Assembly (NCBI GenBank): GCA_002189035.1
Contig: NEEC01000016.1
Location: 868,001-932,000 of the forward strand
Origin: Utricularia gibba
Lineage: Eukaryota > Streptophyta > Magnoliopsida > Lamiales > Lentibulariaceae
Direction: 5' to 3'
Length of the DNA stretch: 64,000 nt
Position numbers and translations under genes: made by a program. Below, in pieces: positions 38,179-50,102 of this stretch (its first letter is position 1; each line of letters opens with the position of its first letter). The notes under the pieces are model-generated. The model worked only from the letters and a program-made list of their open reading frames with translations. It did not search any database and had not been told where the DNA came from.

Positions 38179-40110
38179 GACGCGATAGGCTCCTCATTCC
38201 CCCACGGCAGCGCCGTGCCCCTTTGTACAAGACGTCAACAAATAAAAAAAAAAACCAATTTACTATAATAATTTGAACAGGCTGGGCTTAATATGTAGGG
38301 TGTATTACAAATACCTTTTGTATGAAGTGTGTGAAAAAATTTACTCTCAATTAAAAATTTTTTGCATAAAAAATAAAAATACATAAAACTTAATCAGTCT
38401 TGTGAAAAAATTTTGAAATTTATTTTTATTTTTTAAAAAATTAAAATTAAAATTAAAAGTAATCTATTTTTTATTTTTCTAAAATAGAATTATTTTTATA
38501 ATTAATAGTATTATAAAATAAAATTATTTTTACTTTTTAAAAAATATCAATAAACTTCAAAAATTTTCCAAAACAGTGTTTTAATCTCTAAATTTCAAAA
38601 CATAATACTAAATCCAAAATTTTTAAATTCCATAATCTAAACCCTAAAATCTAAAACTTAAATCTGAAATATTAAATTCTCAAATATTAAATCACAAAAC
38701 TAAATACCAAATTGTACACTTTAAACCTTAAACTCTAAAATTTAAATCTAAAATCCAAAAAAAAAGACAATAGGAAAATAGCTATTTTTGTAAATGACTT
38801 TTAATATGTAATTATATTAACAAATAAAATAATAAATTCTATTTTTTAATTTCATTCAAATCAATAAAATTCCTGAAATCCAAATTTAATGAAAAATACC
38901 AAATAAGCAGTCATATTTGGTACTCTGCGTTTTGTCGAGCCGGTCGAAGTCTTGTCTGGATGGCGGTTCGTTGGCAGGCAAATATTAATAATCCCAATTC
39001 CGAACCACCCGAGAACCTGTGTGTGTGTTTTGGTTTGGAGTTCATCCGGACCTCCTGAAACGTGTGTTTGCACGCATTCAACTATGATTTTGAAAATTGG
39101 TCACTTTTCAATAAAAAAAATATATAATATTTATCTTTTTCTTTTCATGTATAGAAACAAGATCAGTAACTTAAATCTACCTATAATTACAAAATTCAAG
39201 AAATAATTCATTTTATATAATTTTTCTAAAGCATGCAATGGATTAGTTATTTATTCATACTAAAATCTCTAAGAACCTTAATATGTAGTGTCAATATCCA
39301 TCGAATACGACATACGAGATGGTCTTTACGCCTTTTATATATTCATTGACATTCTTTGTGTAATAGTTTGTGATCACTCCTAATTTTACTATTGATTTCA
39401 TTAAGTACGTAGTCCACCATCATACCATCTTTTTAAATTATTTCAAAAAAACTATATCAGATCATCGCAAATTAGTATTGGATGGAATTTTTTAAGAATA
39501 AAGATTAAAAAACACCAAAAAGCATGTTTGGTATTTGTCTTTCATTATTTGAATATAATTTTTTTCAATTTTTTTTCCTAATGTTGTTGATGTGGATTAA
39601 CTCTTTCCCTCTTTATTTGCAATGCCATCGACAATCATACCTAAAAATCAATGTATTATTTTTTAACAAATAATATTTATTTTAAATAGGAAAATAGCTA
39701 TATTTGATGAATTAATCCGTCATGCCGGTAGGCTTGGTTTTTGGTTCGGATAACCACGTGGTCAATTTTGCCGCCAGTGCAGTGCACGCTTACGTCTCTT
39801 CACCATGTGGTAATAATTCCCTTTTATTGTACAAGTTCCTTGTAGCGCAGCACCAGTCCAAGTGCGACACGTCATGTGAGCTTTCTATTTATTTCCGTAT
39901 TTTCCCGTTGAACACGTCACAATATTGACAAAGAAGCCCAATAATGAGAATTGGGCCAACGTGGGGGTCATAAAAAAGCCCAATAATGTGACCTAAAACT
40001 GAAACTATTACCGCATAACAATGCGAATCCAAATGGAAGCTAGTTGCAGTACGGTCTCATGCCAAAAGAAGAAGCTACCTAACAACCACCAATTGTTAGT
40101 AGAAGGGTTT
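38179..40110. other. Large AT-rich spacer with a promoter-like island
   Basis: 38280-39700 is AT-rich, with decayed AAACCCTAAA-like and TCTAAAAT-like repeats at about 38590-38760, a common pattern of degenerate plant intergenic DNA. 39715-40000 is GC-richer, with a CCACGTGG palindrome at 39754-39761 and two copies of AAGCCCAATAATG (about 39936 and 39975), yet no gene is seen beside it. Confidence 0.45.
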
Positions 40111-41965
40111 TCAAGTGGCGTGGCCGTTTCCTGAACTTATGGCATCTTCTGGTTTCTCCTTCACGGAGGCCATCTCCTCCTCATGCAGTTTCTTTAGATA
40201 CCCTCTTGCAGTTGAGTTCACAATTTGAATGAAGAAGTTCAAGATCATGAACCAAACAACGGTATTCCATGCAGAAGCGACCGAGAATCCCCACTTCTTT
40301 CCCTGATGGAAAAGAAGAATGTATCGATGATGAATCACGGGTGGATTAAGGCGTATTCGATATGTGTGTACATGGGGGGAACTGAACTAGCAAGTACCTG
40401 TGAGATTGGAGAATGTTTGGGAGCTAAGAGCTTGTCCTTCACGGAGTGAAGCTTGTTGACTAGGTTGGGTATGAAAGAATCGGAAATTGGCAGGAAACTA
40501 AGGATCCAGACAAGCTCATTTTCCATCCAGTTAAGGAGCTGGTTGTTGCAGATGGATATGACGAACATCATCTGCTTGCATTTGATCAGAGAAATCAGGA
40601 AAAATGTACACCGAAAAGAATAAAAAGAAAGGGAATGGTCGAGGAGTCAGCTATGTACCTGTAAATGAGTCTTAATGACGGCCTTGCCTATCAGTGTCGC
40701 CAGAAAAAACTCCCAGAAACTTACTCCAAATTGACCACTCATTATGCCCGCTAGATCAAATAGAGGATTGGGTATCTACAGGTAAACAATGCAAAATGCA
40801 ATGTAATGAATGAACAAGTATGCTAACACAGAAATTTTTATGGTACATAGAAACAACTGACCGAAGAAAGTAATAAAATGGTGAAGAAGTTCAGGTACTG
40901 AGCATTGGAGAGCAACCAGCGCTTTATGTGAGACAGCCTAGATGCAAAGAAGCCTCCATTATTTTCAGTAGAAGCATTCAGTTCTTCCATGGTAGAACCA
41001 GAGAAGCGAGCTTCATGACCAGCATTTCAAAAGATTAGTATTTCCTTGATAAAATCTTCGGAAGATCTGACTTTCTTAAAGATTTCATACCAGCCCTTGA
41101 AATAAAGTAAGGGGGGAGCTCGCCAAGTGCAGTCCCAATGCCCCACAGGATCGCCTCAAAATGGATCTGCGGCAATATCTTGCTAAGAGGGATCCCTTGT
41201 GATGTTGGAAACACCGGGGGACCAAAGTCAGCACAATCCTTTCCGAGCCATGAAGGGCCTCTATTAAAATTTATTGTGTCGTAAGGAGAGGTTTTGATGT
41301 CCACACGGCCACACTGTGTTGCCTTTAGAGTGAACAAGGCGATATGAGGTCCCAGGTAGAGAACAAAAGTGTGCAATCCAGATCCTTGCAATTTATAGAA
41401 ATGAAAAAGGCTCAGAATGTCATTCCCCAGTTTCCATATTCTCTCAGGACACAGGTATTCATTGTGAATAATGCTTATTTAACCAAAAAAAGACAACTGC
41501 GGCTGAGGTAAAAAGGAAAAAAAAAAAAAAAACTATGGCTTAGTATAAGTCAAAACACTAACCAAGCCCAATGGAAGATGCAACTCCAAGTGCTACCCAC
41601 CATAGGCCGAATTCTATATACTGCACAACTTCCTCCACATGCTGCAGTATACAACATAGGTCAGATGCATAGGATTGCAATGAGCTGTAAAGGAACATCC
41701 TAGAAAAACACATTTCCAGTCAACAGAACACTTTAGACATATTCAAATTATTGTTTACCTTTTCATGAGGACCATCAACGTTTGCGAGCAGAATGGCACA
41801 AAGCATAATAATGAGGCTCAATGGTATTAACCAACCACCACCATATGACCATAGATATGATCCCACCTGACTCAAATACTCCCCAAGGGCGAGAATGAAA
41901 AGCTTTGTTGTCTTCAAAGGCTGTGTGGTCAAGCTCAAGTTTTCCATCTCCTTTTCAGGGTCCAT
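40111..41965 (-). CDS. KMS1: KMS1/VMP1-like ER membrane protein (SNARE-associated, DedA/VTT family)
   Basis: Minus-strand gene with about seven coding exons. I start at [20 protein letters not shown] (41965), because the longer in-frame ORF runs through a pyrimidine-rich intron end and CAG. Membrane segments include [59 protein letters not shown] and [15 protein letters not shown]. Family landmarks: [40 protein letters not shown], the VTT-domain [28 protein letters not shown]. The tail [14 protein letters not shown] is cytosolic. Animal VMP1/EPG-3 controls ER-autophagosome contacts; Arabidopsis KMS1/2 are needed for ER export and Golgi structure. A 5' noncoding exon probably lies further upstream, toward 42500. 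Confidence 0.88.
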
Positions 41966-43448
41966 ACGAAGAGCTGCAAACGAAACCCACGAGAGAAACA
42001 AGCAGGGTATCACTGGACCACCACTCATAAGTAGAACCAGAAAATCAGATAATCTACAACAAAGATCACAACATCACTCTCACACATAGTCATTTTCCGA
42101 AAAAAGAAGCGCAATTTGCACTTAGACATGGGAAACTGAACACCAAGCAACAGTCCACATGCATCACAAAACCAATTACACAAATCCAATTAACATCGGT
42201 ACTCTTACATCAATTACACAAATCCAATCTTACTTTCAGGTACATAAACGGAATCATTTCTACTCACCCGAAATCGACATGCCTCAAACGTCCAAAATGA
42301 TGGGTCCTCACAAAAAATTCTCCCAGCAAATCATCAATAGGAAACCCCTTCCCTTCCCTAATCCAACAAACCAAATAATCTCTAAATCTCACGATTCTCA
42401 AATACTCGGCGAGAAAGACGAAAAGGGGAAGCAAGGGTAGGCATTCGGAGAAGGGACCAATGAAGCGCACACGCAAAAAAATACGAGAGAGAGAGAGAGC
42501 AGCGAGATGCCACCAATTTGGAATTTCGGGCCTCGCACAGAACAAAAAGCGTCGTCTCTTCGCGTTTGGCATCTCCATCGGGTTACCTTAGAACAAATAC
42601 CTAACTACAACTAAAAAATAAATAAATAAAAATTCCTAATCACACACGCACTCCACATTTAATTTTACTGTATATGAATGAAATCTTGTCCCCTTTTGAA
42701 AAAAATATTATAAAAATAATTTTATTTTCATCATAATTTATCTGATATTGTTCGTTTTTTATATTCAATCTTCATAATTTTAGGTTTTTATTTTTTAGTA
42801 AAAAGGTTTTATATAATATTATAAGGATTTATATTTATTATTTCTAAGAATTCATAAATCTATTAACTTTGATTTTATGAAAAATATTTCTCGTGAAATT
42901 AAAGAAAACAAAACATTAAATTTCACGTTTATTTTTTTCGTTATTAATACCAAGAGTGGAATTAGGAACTCCCAAATTTGATAAAATTTGGAATTGAATC
43001 CGAAAATCGAAAGTCAAAAAATTTGTAAATATTATATTTTATAAAAAAATAACTAAAATTTAAAATATTGATATTACTACCATAGGGTGGGCTAACTATC
43101 GGCCCTGCGTCTTGGACCGGACGCTGCAATAAAAAGAGCCCACACGCCGTGTACGGTAATCAATGTAGAACGATCACCAACGGGCCTGTCAATTGATGAA
43201 GTAAAACTCCGTACTTCGGTGCTTCTCTCTCTAAGTCTGCATCATTTCTAATGCATTGATGTCGTGTCTCTGTCTTTAGTGATTTATAAAAGTGCTGAAA
43301 TAGATTTTCGAAAATTACTTTTATTTTTATGGAAATGATTAATTTGAGTAAATTTTATGATGCATAAATCATTTTGAGAAAGTTCCATTTCCTCATGAAA
43401 ACTCAATAACGAAGGCCGCATCATCATTTTTGTTAATAAATAAAGATG
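41966..43448. other. KMS1 upstream region and spacer
   Basis: Contains the end of the KMS1 5' UTR intron and likely its first, noncoding exon near 42480-42580; the latter shows a CT/GA microsatellite at about 42486-42500. 42600-43080 is AT-rich. 43085-43260 is of mixed composition with a GGCCC-containing patch. No coding region is seen. Confidence 0.4.
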
Positions 43449-44352
43449 CTATGAGGGATCGACACTGGGAACAGTAGGACATGCGCTTTGGCTCCCGGAT
43501 TGGGACTTTGAAGCCATTAGCTATGGAACTAATCAGTGAAGTGTGTGATGAGGGGGTGAAGTTGCTGCTGTTTGGCAACTAGAGAAAGCTTCTTGTGCTG
43601 CTGTGAATACATGTGGTGTCATTGAGGCATTCCTGATCCCTTCAAAGTGCGCCATGGAAATGCCTTCAAAGTATCTTCACAATGTTGGACTGGGTGCATG
43701 AGAAAGCTCATCACCTGTTTGATAAAATGTTTGAAAACCACCACCATGGTCTTCGTCTCATGATCGAGGACCATCCATATGCTGTGGATGAACTGGAAAT
43801 ATGCATTGTCAGAAAATGAATCTCGGTTTAGAGAGTGTTGCTCCATATACTATTCTGAGATGACCAAGTGCACCATCATCATATGGATAGCCTCTGCACT
43901 CCGTGCTGCTGTAAGCCTTGGACAATATCCGCTTCCATGGATATCTAGCTCACAGGAAAACGATGAGCTGGAGATTCTTGTCCAAGAAGGGTCCTCCAGA
44001 GTTCGCCAAACTAAAGAAAAATGCGGATGGAGTATTCTTCAAGACCATACCAGCACAGTTTCAGGCTCTTCTTGGCATTTCTTTTATCAAAATCTTGTCG
44101 GGACACTCAGCATCGAGGAAGTGCTTGATGGGCTGATGACAAAATGCCAATGGAGGCATTTGATAAGTTTGCATCAACTTTTATGGAGGGATCCTGCGGA
44201 GGAACAAAAATTCATGCCTTAAGAAACGTACTTGGCCAGTGAAGATGGATTATATGCTGGTATTTCCCAATACCTCTGGGGCCATTCAAGGTGGAGGCTT
44301 GCTCATTAAAGGAATACTAAACAGCATTCCATTTGAGGTTTCATACGTGTGA
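43449..44352 (+). pseudogene. Decayed 9-lipoxygenase (LOX1-type) C-terminal relic
   Basis: Fragments of a plant lipoxygenase follow each other in the right order but in different frames and with stops: GTLKPLAMEL (43499), VWQLEKASCAAVNTCGVIEA (43570), GLRLMIEDHPYAVDELEI (43749), MTKCTIIIWIASALRAAVSL (43860), PPEFAKLKKNADGVFFKTIP, AQFQALLGISFIKILSGHSA (44051) and GGLLIKGILNSIPFEV (44288). Intervening blocks, including the first iron-binding His region, are missing. The His of SALHAAVNFGQYP, an iron ligand, is Arg here, and the terminal Ile ligand is gone. Introns are absent where I can judge, so it may be a processed copy or simply eroded. No functional LOX is expected. Confidence 0.82.
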
Positions 44353-44679
44353 CTGTAATTTCACCATTGTAATGACTGCACTTGTTCTGGTGAATAACAA
44401 GAAGAAAGTTCAACTGAAACCAAAAGCAGTGTTGTATCTTTGAAAATGAACTCAACCATGAGAATCGAATCAATCTGACTCTTGGAACAACAATTCAAGA
44501 TATGATCAACGTAACAAACCAGCGATCCAAATGGTTTCTGAAACACATGATCCATAAGCCAAGAGCTCATTCAGAGAGAATCCAACTTCTGAATAACTCA
44601 GAGATAAAAAAATTCTTCAATGAAGCATTAAAAATTGCTAAATATAAACTCAAAAGGTCATTGAGTGTAGAGCTATGTA
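44353..44679. other. Space between the lipoxygenase relic and TIM22
   Basis: AT-rich with a few short frames without similarity. It should include the TIM22 3' UTR. Confidence 0.4.
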
Positions 44680-45507
44680 TCAGGTATGCCTTTCCATGAA
44701 CTTCTCTATTACAACTGAGAACGCAGCAAAACCAGCACAACCAGCGCATGCTGCTCTTGGTCCGGCTGGTGAAACAACAAGACTCAGTACGGTTTACATG
44801 TGGCAGATATTCACAAAAACAAAATTAACCATGAATTAACCATGAAACCATGAAGGGTTTAGGATAGTGCGATGCCAGTAAATTAATTCTTTGGACATGT
44901 AAATGCATGCTAACCTCTAGCTGATATGGCACCTCCAGTTGTACATCCAGCCACAACAGTATTTGTAATGTCATGCTTCGCACGGACCTTCAACAAATTG
45001 TGGGCAGTCAAAACTACAATTTTTTTTCTGCTGAACTGATGCTTGAAAATCAAAGAGATTTTTCAAGAAGAGGTACCTTCTCAACAATACATTCGGAAGC
45101 CGAGAAGATGAGCCCCATAACGGCAAAGGCCTTGCAGGAACTCCAGCTCCTTTGGGCCATCTGCTTAGCCTGAAAGGCAATCTGTTGTCTTGCAGTCAAT
45201 TCTTCATGCAAAAGTGGATTCTCCAGTGCCCCAAAAAATAGTCCCATGAGCAAACCCAGTCCACCTCCTGTGATAATCAGTTATCAAATGCTACACACAG
45301 GACACTAATCCTTCAAGAATTTGAAAGAGAACCGAGGGCCTAACCCATAACCCCACTGACAACACTGCGAACAGCACAGTTGTTCCAAATGTCCTGTCCC
45401 CGAATTTCCTCGATTGTCGGGAGATGAATAGGCTCAATGGTTGGCTTAGGTGGATCAGGTGTTCCTGAAGAAGCATCCTGTGATTCACCACCTCCACTTG
45501 AACTCAT
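44680..45507 (-). CDS. TIM22: Mitochondrial inner-membrane translocase subunit TIM22
   Basis: Four exons (45507-45345, 45267-45077, 44987-44915, 44765-44680) give 170 aa in a perfectly consistent frame. Tim17/22/23 family: VVSGVMGGGLGLLMGLFFGA, QRSWSSCKAFAVMGLIFSAS, ECIVEKVRAKHDITNTVVAG, CTTGGAISARAG, CAGCAGFAAFSVVIEKFMER. Glycine-zipper membrane helices are obvious. The N-terminus (MSSSGGGESQDASSGTPDPP) is polar and faces the intermembrane space. TIM22 forms the channel that inserts carrier proteins into the inner membrane. The 5' leader appears to be split by an intron, with TGGGCC at 46017-46022 just upstream of the likely first exon, typical of mitochondrial-protein genes. Confidence 0.93.
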
Positions 45508-46551
45508 CGTGGTCGCCTGAAGAGCATCAGAAAATGTAAACTACATTCCAAGGAAGCAGCTTTACGCCTTACCAATGTTTCCGAAAAACAAAAAAACACT
45601 CTCCACTGATGCTCCTTGAAAGACATATAATAAACTCCGTTGTAATGAGAAATTCTTTTCCTAGTTCAGTTATCAAACACCTGATGTGCATGGAACTAAA
45701 TTCTCTCTCCGAGCCGATTAACCACGCATTAAAATTACAAACCACTGATTGAGAACTAAACAAGGATAAAACAAAACAGCGGCGAGTAAACACAACGAGT
45801 CCGTCAAAAAAGCATACCACGACTGCCCAACCTAAGCAAGCAAACACAAAGAGCCGACCAAATGAATAACCTAAATAAACCATCAAAATCCAACCAAAAG
45901 AAATGAAAATGCCGAAAACTGAAACTGTATTCTGCCTGCTCAACGAAAGTTTACCTCAGCTCGGAAACAAGACAGACGCCAACCACGATACCTTTCTTTC
46001 AAAGAAACGACGGCACTGGGCCGGATCCCAGACTACATAAATGAAATTACTTTTCCCCCTCTTAATTCTCAACCAAATAATTATTATTTAAAATAAATTA
46101 AAACATAACAAGGGCTGGGTCGGCATGCCCTGGGCTCAGCCCGCGGGCCGAACCTTTCGGGCTGGGCCGAGGTCCACCTTTGTTCTTGTGGACTACACTT
46201 TTTCAAGAGATGATTTGAAAAATGATTATATCCACTTTTTGTGCATTTGAAACTTAATCATCTATAGATATATTTAAAATAAATATTTTATAAATTGATT
46301 TTTTTAAAAAAACCCATTTAGAAGAATATTTTACAATATTTTTATAAAAAAATCATGTATTATTAAAGTAATCATCAAATACATATTGTTATGAATGCGC
46401 GAATATTTAAACAGTTAAATCAACCTTTACAAGAATGAACCCACGGATTTAGGAATCAAGGTAATATGGTCAATGATAAAATAATAATAATAATACTAAT
46501 AATAAATAATAGAATATGTAGTCTGATTTGTTTTTAAAAATGAGGCTTTTA

Positions 46552-46600
46552 GGACAAGTTGTGTACGGGTGCGGACAAGTGTATTTAGTGGTGGACAAGT
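46552..46600. repeat. Three GGACAAGT motifs spaced by ~20 bases
   Basis: GGACAAGT occurs at 46552-46559, 46573-46580 and 46593-46600, with 21 and 20 bases between starts, about two turns of the helix. The rest of the units are not repeated. Could be a protein-binding cluster; no gene lies within 1 kb. Confidence 0.45.
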
Positions 46601-48614
46601 AAGGGTGCCCCGAAAGCATCTACAATAACAAGCCCACCCCACGCGGGGCGCGTGAGAGACAGACACTTCCATTAACAAGTCACACGTTTCCCAGAAGTTG
46701 TCGAAATTCGATTCGAGACCACCCCGACCTTTCCCAACGTCACAAACAGTCCCCATAAAACGACCCTACAATTCCATAACCTAATTCAGAATTCACAATA
46801 TTCAAAATTCGGAAAAATTTCAATTTTAGTTTAGAAATCGAAATTACGAAAACAAATGTCAAATAATATGCATGAGTTATATTATTTAGAAAAAAACATA
46901 AAATCATGAAAGATAGATGTACGAAATAAATAATATCATATAAAAAAATAGTACGTAATTAGTTGTGCAAATCTCAATGAAGACAGTATGTTTCCAAGGA
47001 GGGCAAGAGAGTTCCACTTAAGCAAGAATGTAAGGATTTTAGATAAATCCTATATTGATTATGGATGTGAGATAAATAGAGTTTATTTAGAAGAAAATTA
47101 TAATTATAAAAGTTATCTTATATGAAAAAGTAAAATTTTAACAAACAATGCCATACAAGGAGAGGTATATCATATTTATACGAATTATATTATATAATAA
47201 CAAATGTAATCAAGCATAATGTTCATTATTGAAATATTAAAGAAAAAGTATAATTTATAAACTGCAATGTAATGAAGAGGAGCCCATGTTTTGTTGCGCA
47301 GTGTTGTTGGTCGTTCCGACATTAAACATGTTGGGGGCGGCATACTATTTATAGAACTTCCGATTAATTCAATTGGTAATGGATGTGACATTTAAACTTG
47401 GTACCAGGAAATTTAAATTTTGAATATTTCCACGTAGATAATAATTCCTGCACCTTTTGCATCATGGCTCGCAACAAACAATAATGGATGTCACAATCTG
47501 TGAGCAACATTATTGGGAATAATTATTTTGATTTTCAATGGATTTAATTACAAAATTAGTAAAACAGATATTGAAACTTTCACCAAATTGACAGTAACAG
47601 AAGAGGAAAGCATGAATGAATAATGCATGGAAATGAAGCGAGGGAAGGCCACACATAATTGTGCCAACTCCGTTCATTCAAAACTTGCGCTCTGCGGTGG
47701 ACTGTAAAAACCGGTGGGCCGCCGCCGTGCAAGCAAATGGAATGGATTACACGACGCGGTTCGGCGGCGCGCATTCATTGTGACCACTGTACATTTTTAT
47801 CACGCTAACCGTAAAAGAATGTAAATTTTTAACACAATTAAAATACAATGGATATTTTTCAAAAAAACTCGGAAGACGAAGTCAATGTAACTTCCAGTGA
47901 GGATGATGCATGCGCTGTTGTTATAAGCTCACTTCATTCACACAAACTTGTATTGTGAATTGAACACCAATAACAATAAACGATAAAAACTTAACCCACG
48001 TTATATGCTATTCTAAAATATTTTTAGATACTCTAGCATTCAATGAGTTCTTCGAGAACATGATGTTGATATTAAAAGTCAATGGATGATATATGTATCT
48101 AATATTAATGTACTCGACACAAAAATGAGACAAAACATAGTATTAGCATGCACACACATGTAATAGTCTTTTGGAATCTGTTTTACAACCTCACTCCTCC
48201 TTGCATATGTAGCATTTTTGGATTTTGGGGCTAGAAATTCAATCCGATGTGATAAATTAGTGTCGCGTGGACATGAAATTCAGCTAATAATTAATTTATA
48301 GAAATTGGTATCCAATATAAACTAATTGAAGATATTTCAACTAACAATCTAGTATACTCATCTATTCTACTGCATACGATGTTTTTCCAACAAGTTCATC
48401 GGGGGTCGGTGGTGCTCGTCCTCGCCGATTGCATCAGTCCAGTCCATTTATTGGTAATCCACTTGCGATGTGGGATAGGCTGGGGAGGAGGAGCATAAAA
48501 GGGTAGGTGACGGTTGAAGTAAATGCACTCATTCTGATAGGTGGGATGAGTTGAGGAGGGGGGTGGAGGTGGGGGACTACCGATGTGAACTCATCGCTGA
48601 CCGAAGTGCTTCTT

Positions 48615-48620
48615 TATAAG
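48615..48620 (+). promoter_or_regulatory. TATA box of the glycine-rich protein gene
   Basis: TTTATAAG lies 52-57 bases before the ATG at 48672, leaving a leader of about 25 bases. Confidence 0.6.
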
Positions 48621-48671
48621 TAGTAGTAGTACTATTGGGGAATGGTGTGTTGCTGTTCCAAGTGAAGCGAC

Positions 48672-49627
48672 ATGGGGTGTGTTTCTAGGGTTTTCCTGGT
48701 ATTCGTTTTGCTGGTTTCTGTGGTTGCTGGTTTGGATGGAAAGAATGGGGCGAAGATGAAGTAGCTGATGAGAAATCCTTGCCTCCGAAACCCCTTTTCT
48801 TCGCTAAACCGTTTCCTAAGGTTTTGATCGGCGCCGCCAGTGGTTTGGGTGGTGGTGGCGGTCTCGGTGGTGGCTATGGAGGCGGTGGTGGTCTGGGCGG
48901 CGGTGATGGTGGTCTTGGTGGTGGTTATGGAGGCGGTGGTGGTCTCGGTGGCGGCGGCGGTCTTGGTGGTGGCTATGGAAGTGGTGGTGGTCTTGGTGGA
49001 GGGGTTGGTTTTGGCGGTGGTGGTGGTTTTGTGAAGCCATTTCCGACACCGTTTCCTAAGCCGTTCCCGAAACCGTTTGTGAAGCCGTTCCCGAAACCGT
49101 TCGTGAAGCCGTTCCCGACGCCATTTGTGAAGCCGTTCCCGAAGCCGTTCCCGAAGCCGTTTGTGAAGCCGTTTCCGAAGCCGTTTCCGAAGCCGATGCC
49201 AAAGCCTTTCCTCGGTGGGGGCGGCGGAGGTCTTGGTGGAGGAGGTGGTTTTGGGGGTGGCGGTGGTTTTGAGAAGCCATTCCCGAAGCCAATGCCAAAG
49301 CCTTTCCTCGGCGGCGGCGGGGGAGGCCTCGGTGGTTTTGATAAGCCGTTTCCTAAGCCCGGCATTGGCGGAGGTATTGGTGGCGGCGCCGGTCTGGGCG
49401 GAGGCGGTGGTTTGGGTTCCGGTGGCGGGTTGGGCGGCGAAGGTGGTTTCGGCCATGGCGGTGGTCTAGGTGGCGGAGCCGGCGGTGGCCTTGGCGGCGG
49501 AGGTGGGTTCGGAGGAGGAGGCGGTGGAGGTTTTTCCGGCGGTGTTGGATTTGGCACCGGTGGCGGAGTTGGTGGAGGTTTGGGCGGTGGTTTCGGTGGC
49601 GGCGGAGGGTTCGGCGGTGGTCACTGA
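48672..49627 (+). CDS. Secreted glycine-rich protein with KPFPKPF repeats; leader out of frame
   Basis: The ATG at 48672 opens a good signal peptide ([20 protein letters not shown]) but runs into TAG at 48762 after 30 codons. The glycine-rich frame, open from about 48686 to TGA 49625-49627, has no ATG of its own: it reads [20 protein letters not shown], then alternating blocks of [12 protein letters not shown] and of [11 protein letters not shown] repeats. One missing base between about 48735 and 48762 would join leader and body, giving a protein of roughly 318 aa. Cell-wall structural role by composition. It is either frameshifted by mutation or by sequence error. The long antisense frame over this gene is a low-complexity shadow. 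Confidence 0.75.
49050..49200 (+). repeat. Coding minisatellite, Lys-Pro-Phe units
   Basis: Within the glycine-rich gene, 12-base units such as AAGCCGTTCCCG and AAGCCGTTTGTG repeat a dozen times in frame, encoding KPFP and KPFV. Partial copies recur near 49195 and 49280, flanked each time by Gly-rich DNA, which suggests internal duplication. Confidence 0.75.
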
Positions 49628-50102
49628 GGTGCGCGCGTGCATGAATTTGAAAACGCGCGTCTTTTTTCCCTAATCTTATTTGGTCATTGTTTCTTTGACT
49701 TCAAAATGCCCCACCTTACAAACAAACTATCACCATCACACAGTTGTGATGTTGACATTAAAAAAGATATATTAAATATAATATACTTAATTAATTAAGT
49801 ATATTGTATCCCAATGCTGCAATTATCTTAATTAATGCCCTAATCCTATACTTGATCCATTAAATTCTGCATTTTTAGTAATTTTTTTTTTAAATTCAGA
49901 TTAAAATCAAGAAAAATAACGATTTGAGGGAAGGTGGAGGATCTTCGAAGCCAAAGGAGACTTAGAAGGCTTGCCCTTGGGAGCGTGGCTCTCAAGTTTG
50001 TACTGTCTTCTTTAGACATTAATTGCCCTGTTTCCTCCTCCTCTGTTTCGGCTCTGCTTCTGGGTTAGTTGCAAAGTCTTGTTCTTTACCTTCATTCATT
50101 CA
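49628..50102 (+). other. Spacer between glycine-rich and ARM genes
   Basis: AT-rich to about 49920, then likely 5' leader of the ARM gene. A GGTTAG-type leader end precedes the ATG at 50103. No gene is seen. Confidence 0.5.

Larger units (their letters stand above)
45508..48671. other. Long AT-rich intergenic region
   Basis: TIM22's 5' leader reaches to about 45970. 46110-46180 is a short GC-rich, GGGCTGGG-type stretch. 46200-46500 is AT-rich with an AAT microsatellite near 46480-46510; 46540-46760 is a GC-richer patch (see GGACAAGT entry). 46800-48380 is again AT-rich without genes. 48400-48670 is the promoter of the glycine-rich protein gene. Confidence 0.45.

Noticed and set aside
38590-38770. 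Interstitial telomere repeats (CCCTAAA)
   Set aside because: Units are too degenerate and irregular; common in AT-rich plant spacers.
41966-42028. N-terminal extension of KMS1 (MSGGPVIPCLFLSW)
   Set aside because: The DNA is a pyrimidine-rich intron end followed by GCAG, so this is read-through of an intron.
46110-46180. GC-rich GGGCTGGG stretch as a transposon end or CpG island
   Set aside because: Too short, no terminal inverted repeats or target duplication seen.
48632-49557. Long antisense frames across the glycine-rich gene (Thr/Ala-rich and Pro-rich products)
   Set aside because: They are complements of GGN-rich codons, have no start context, splice logic or family, and are expected shadows of a low-complexity gene.
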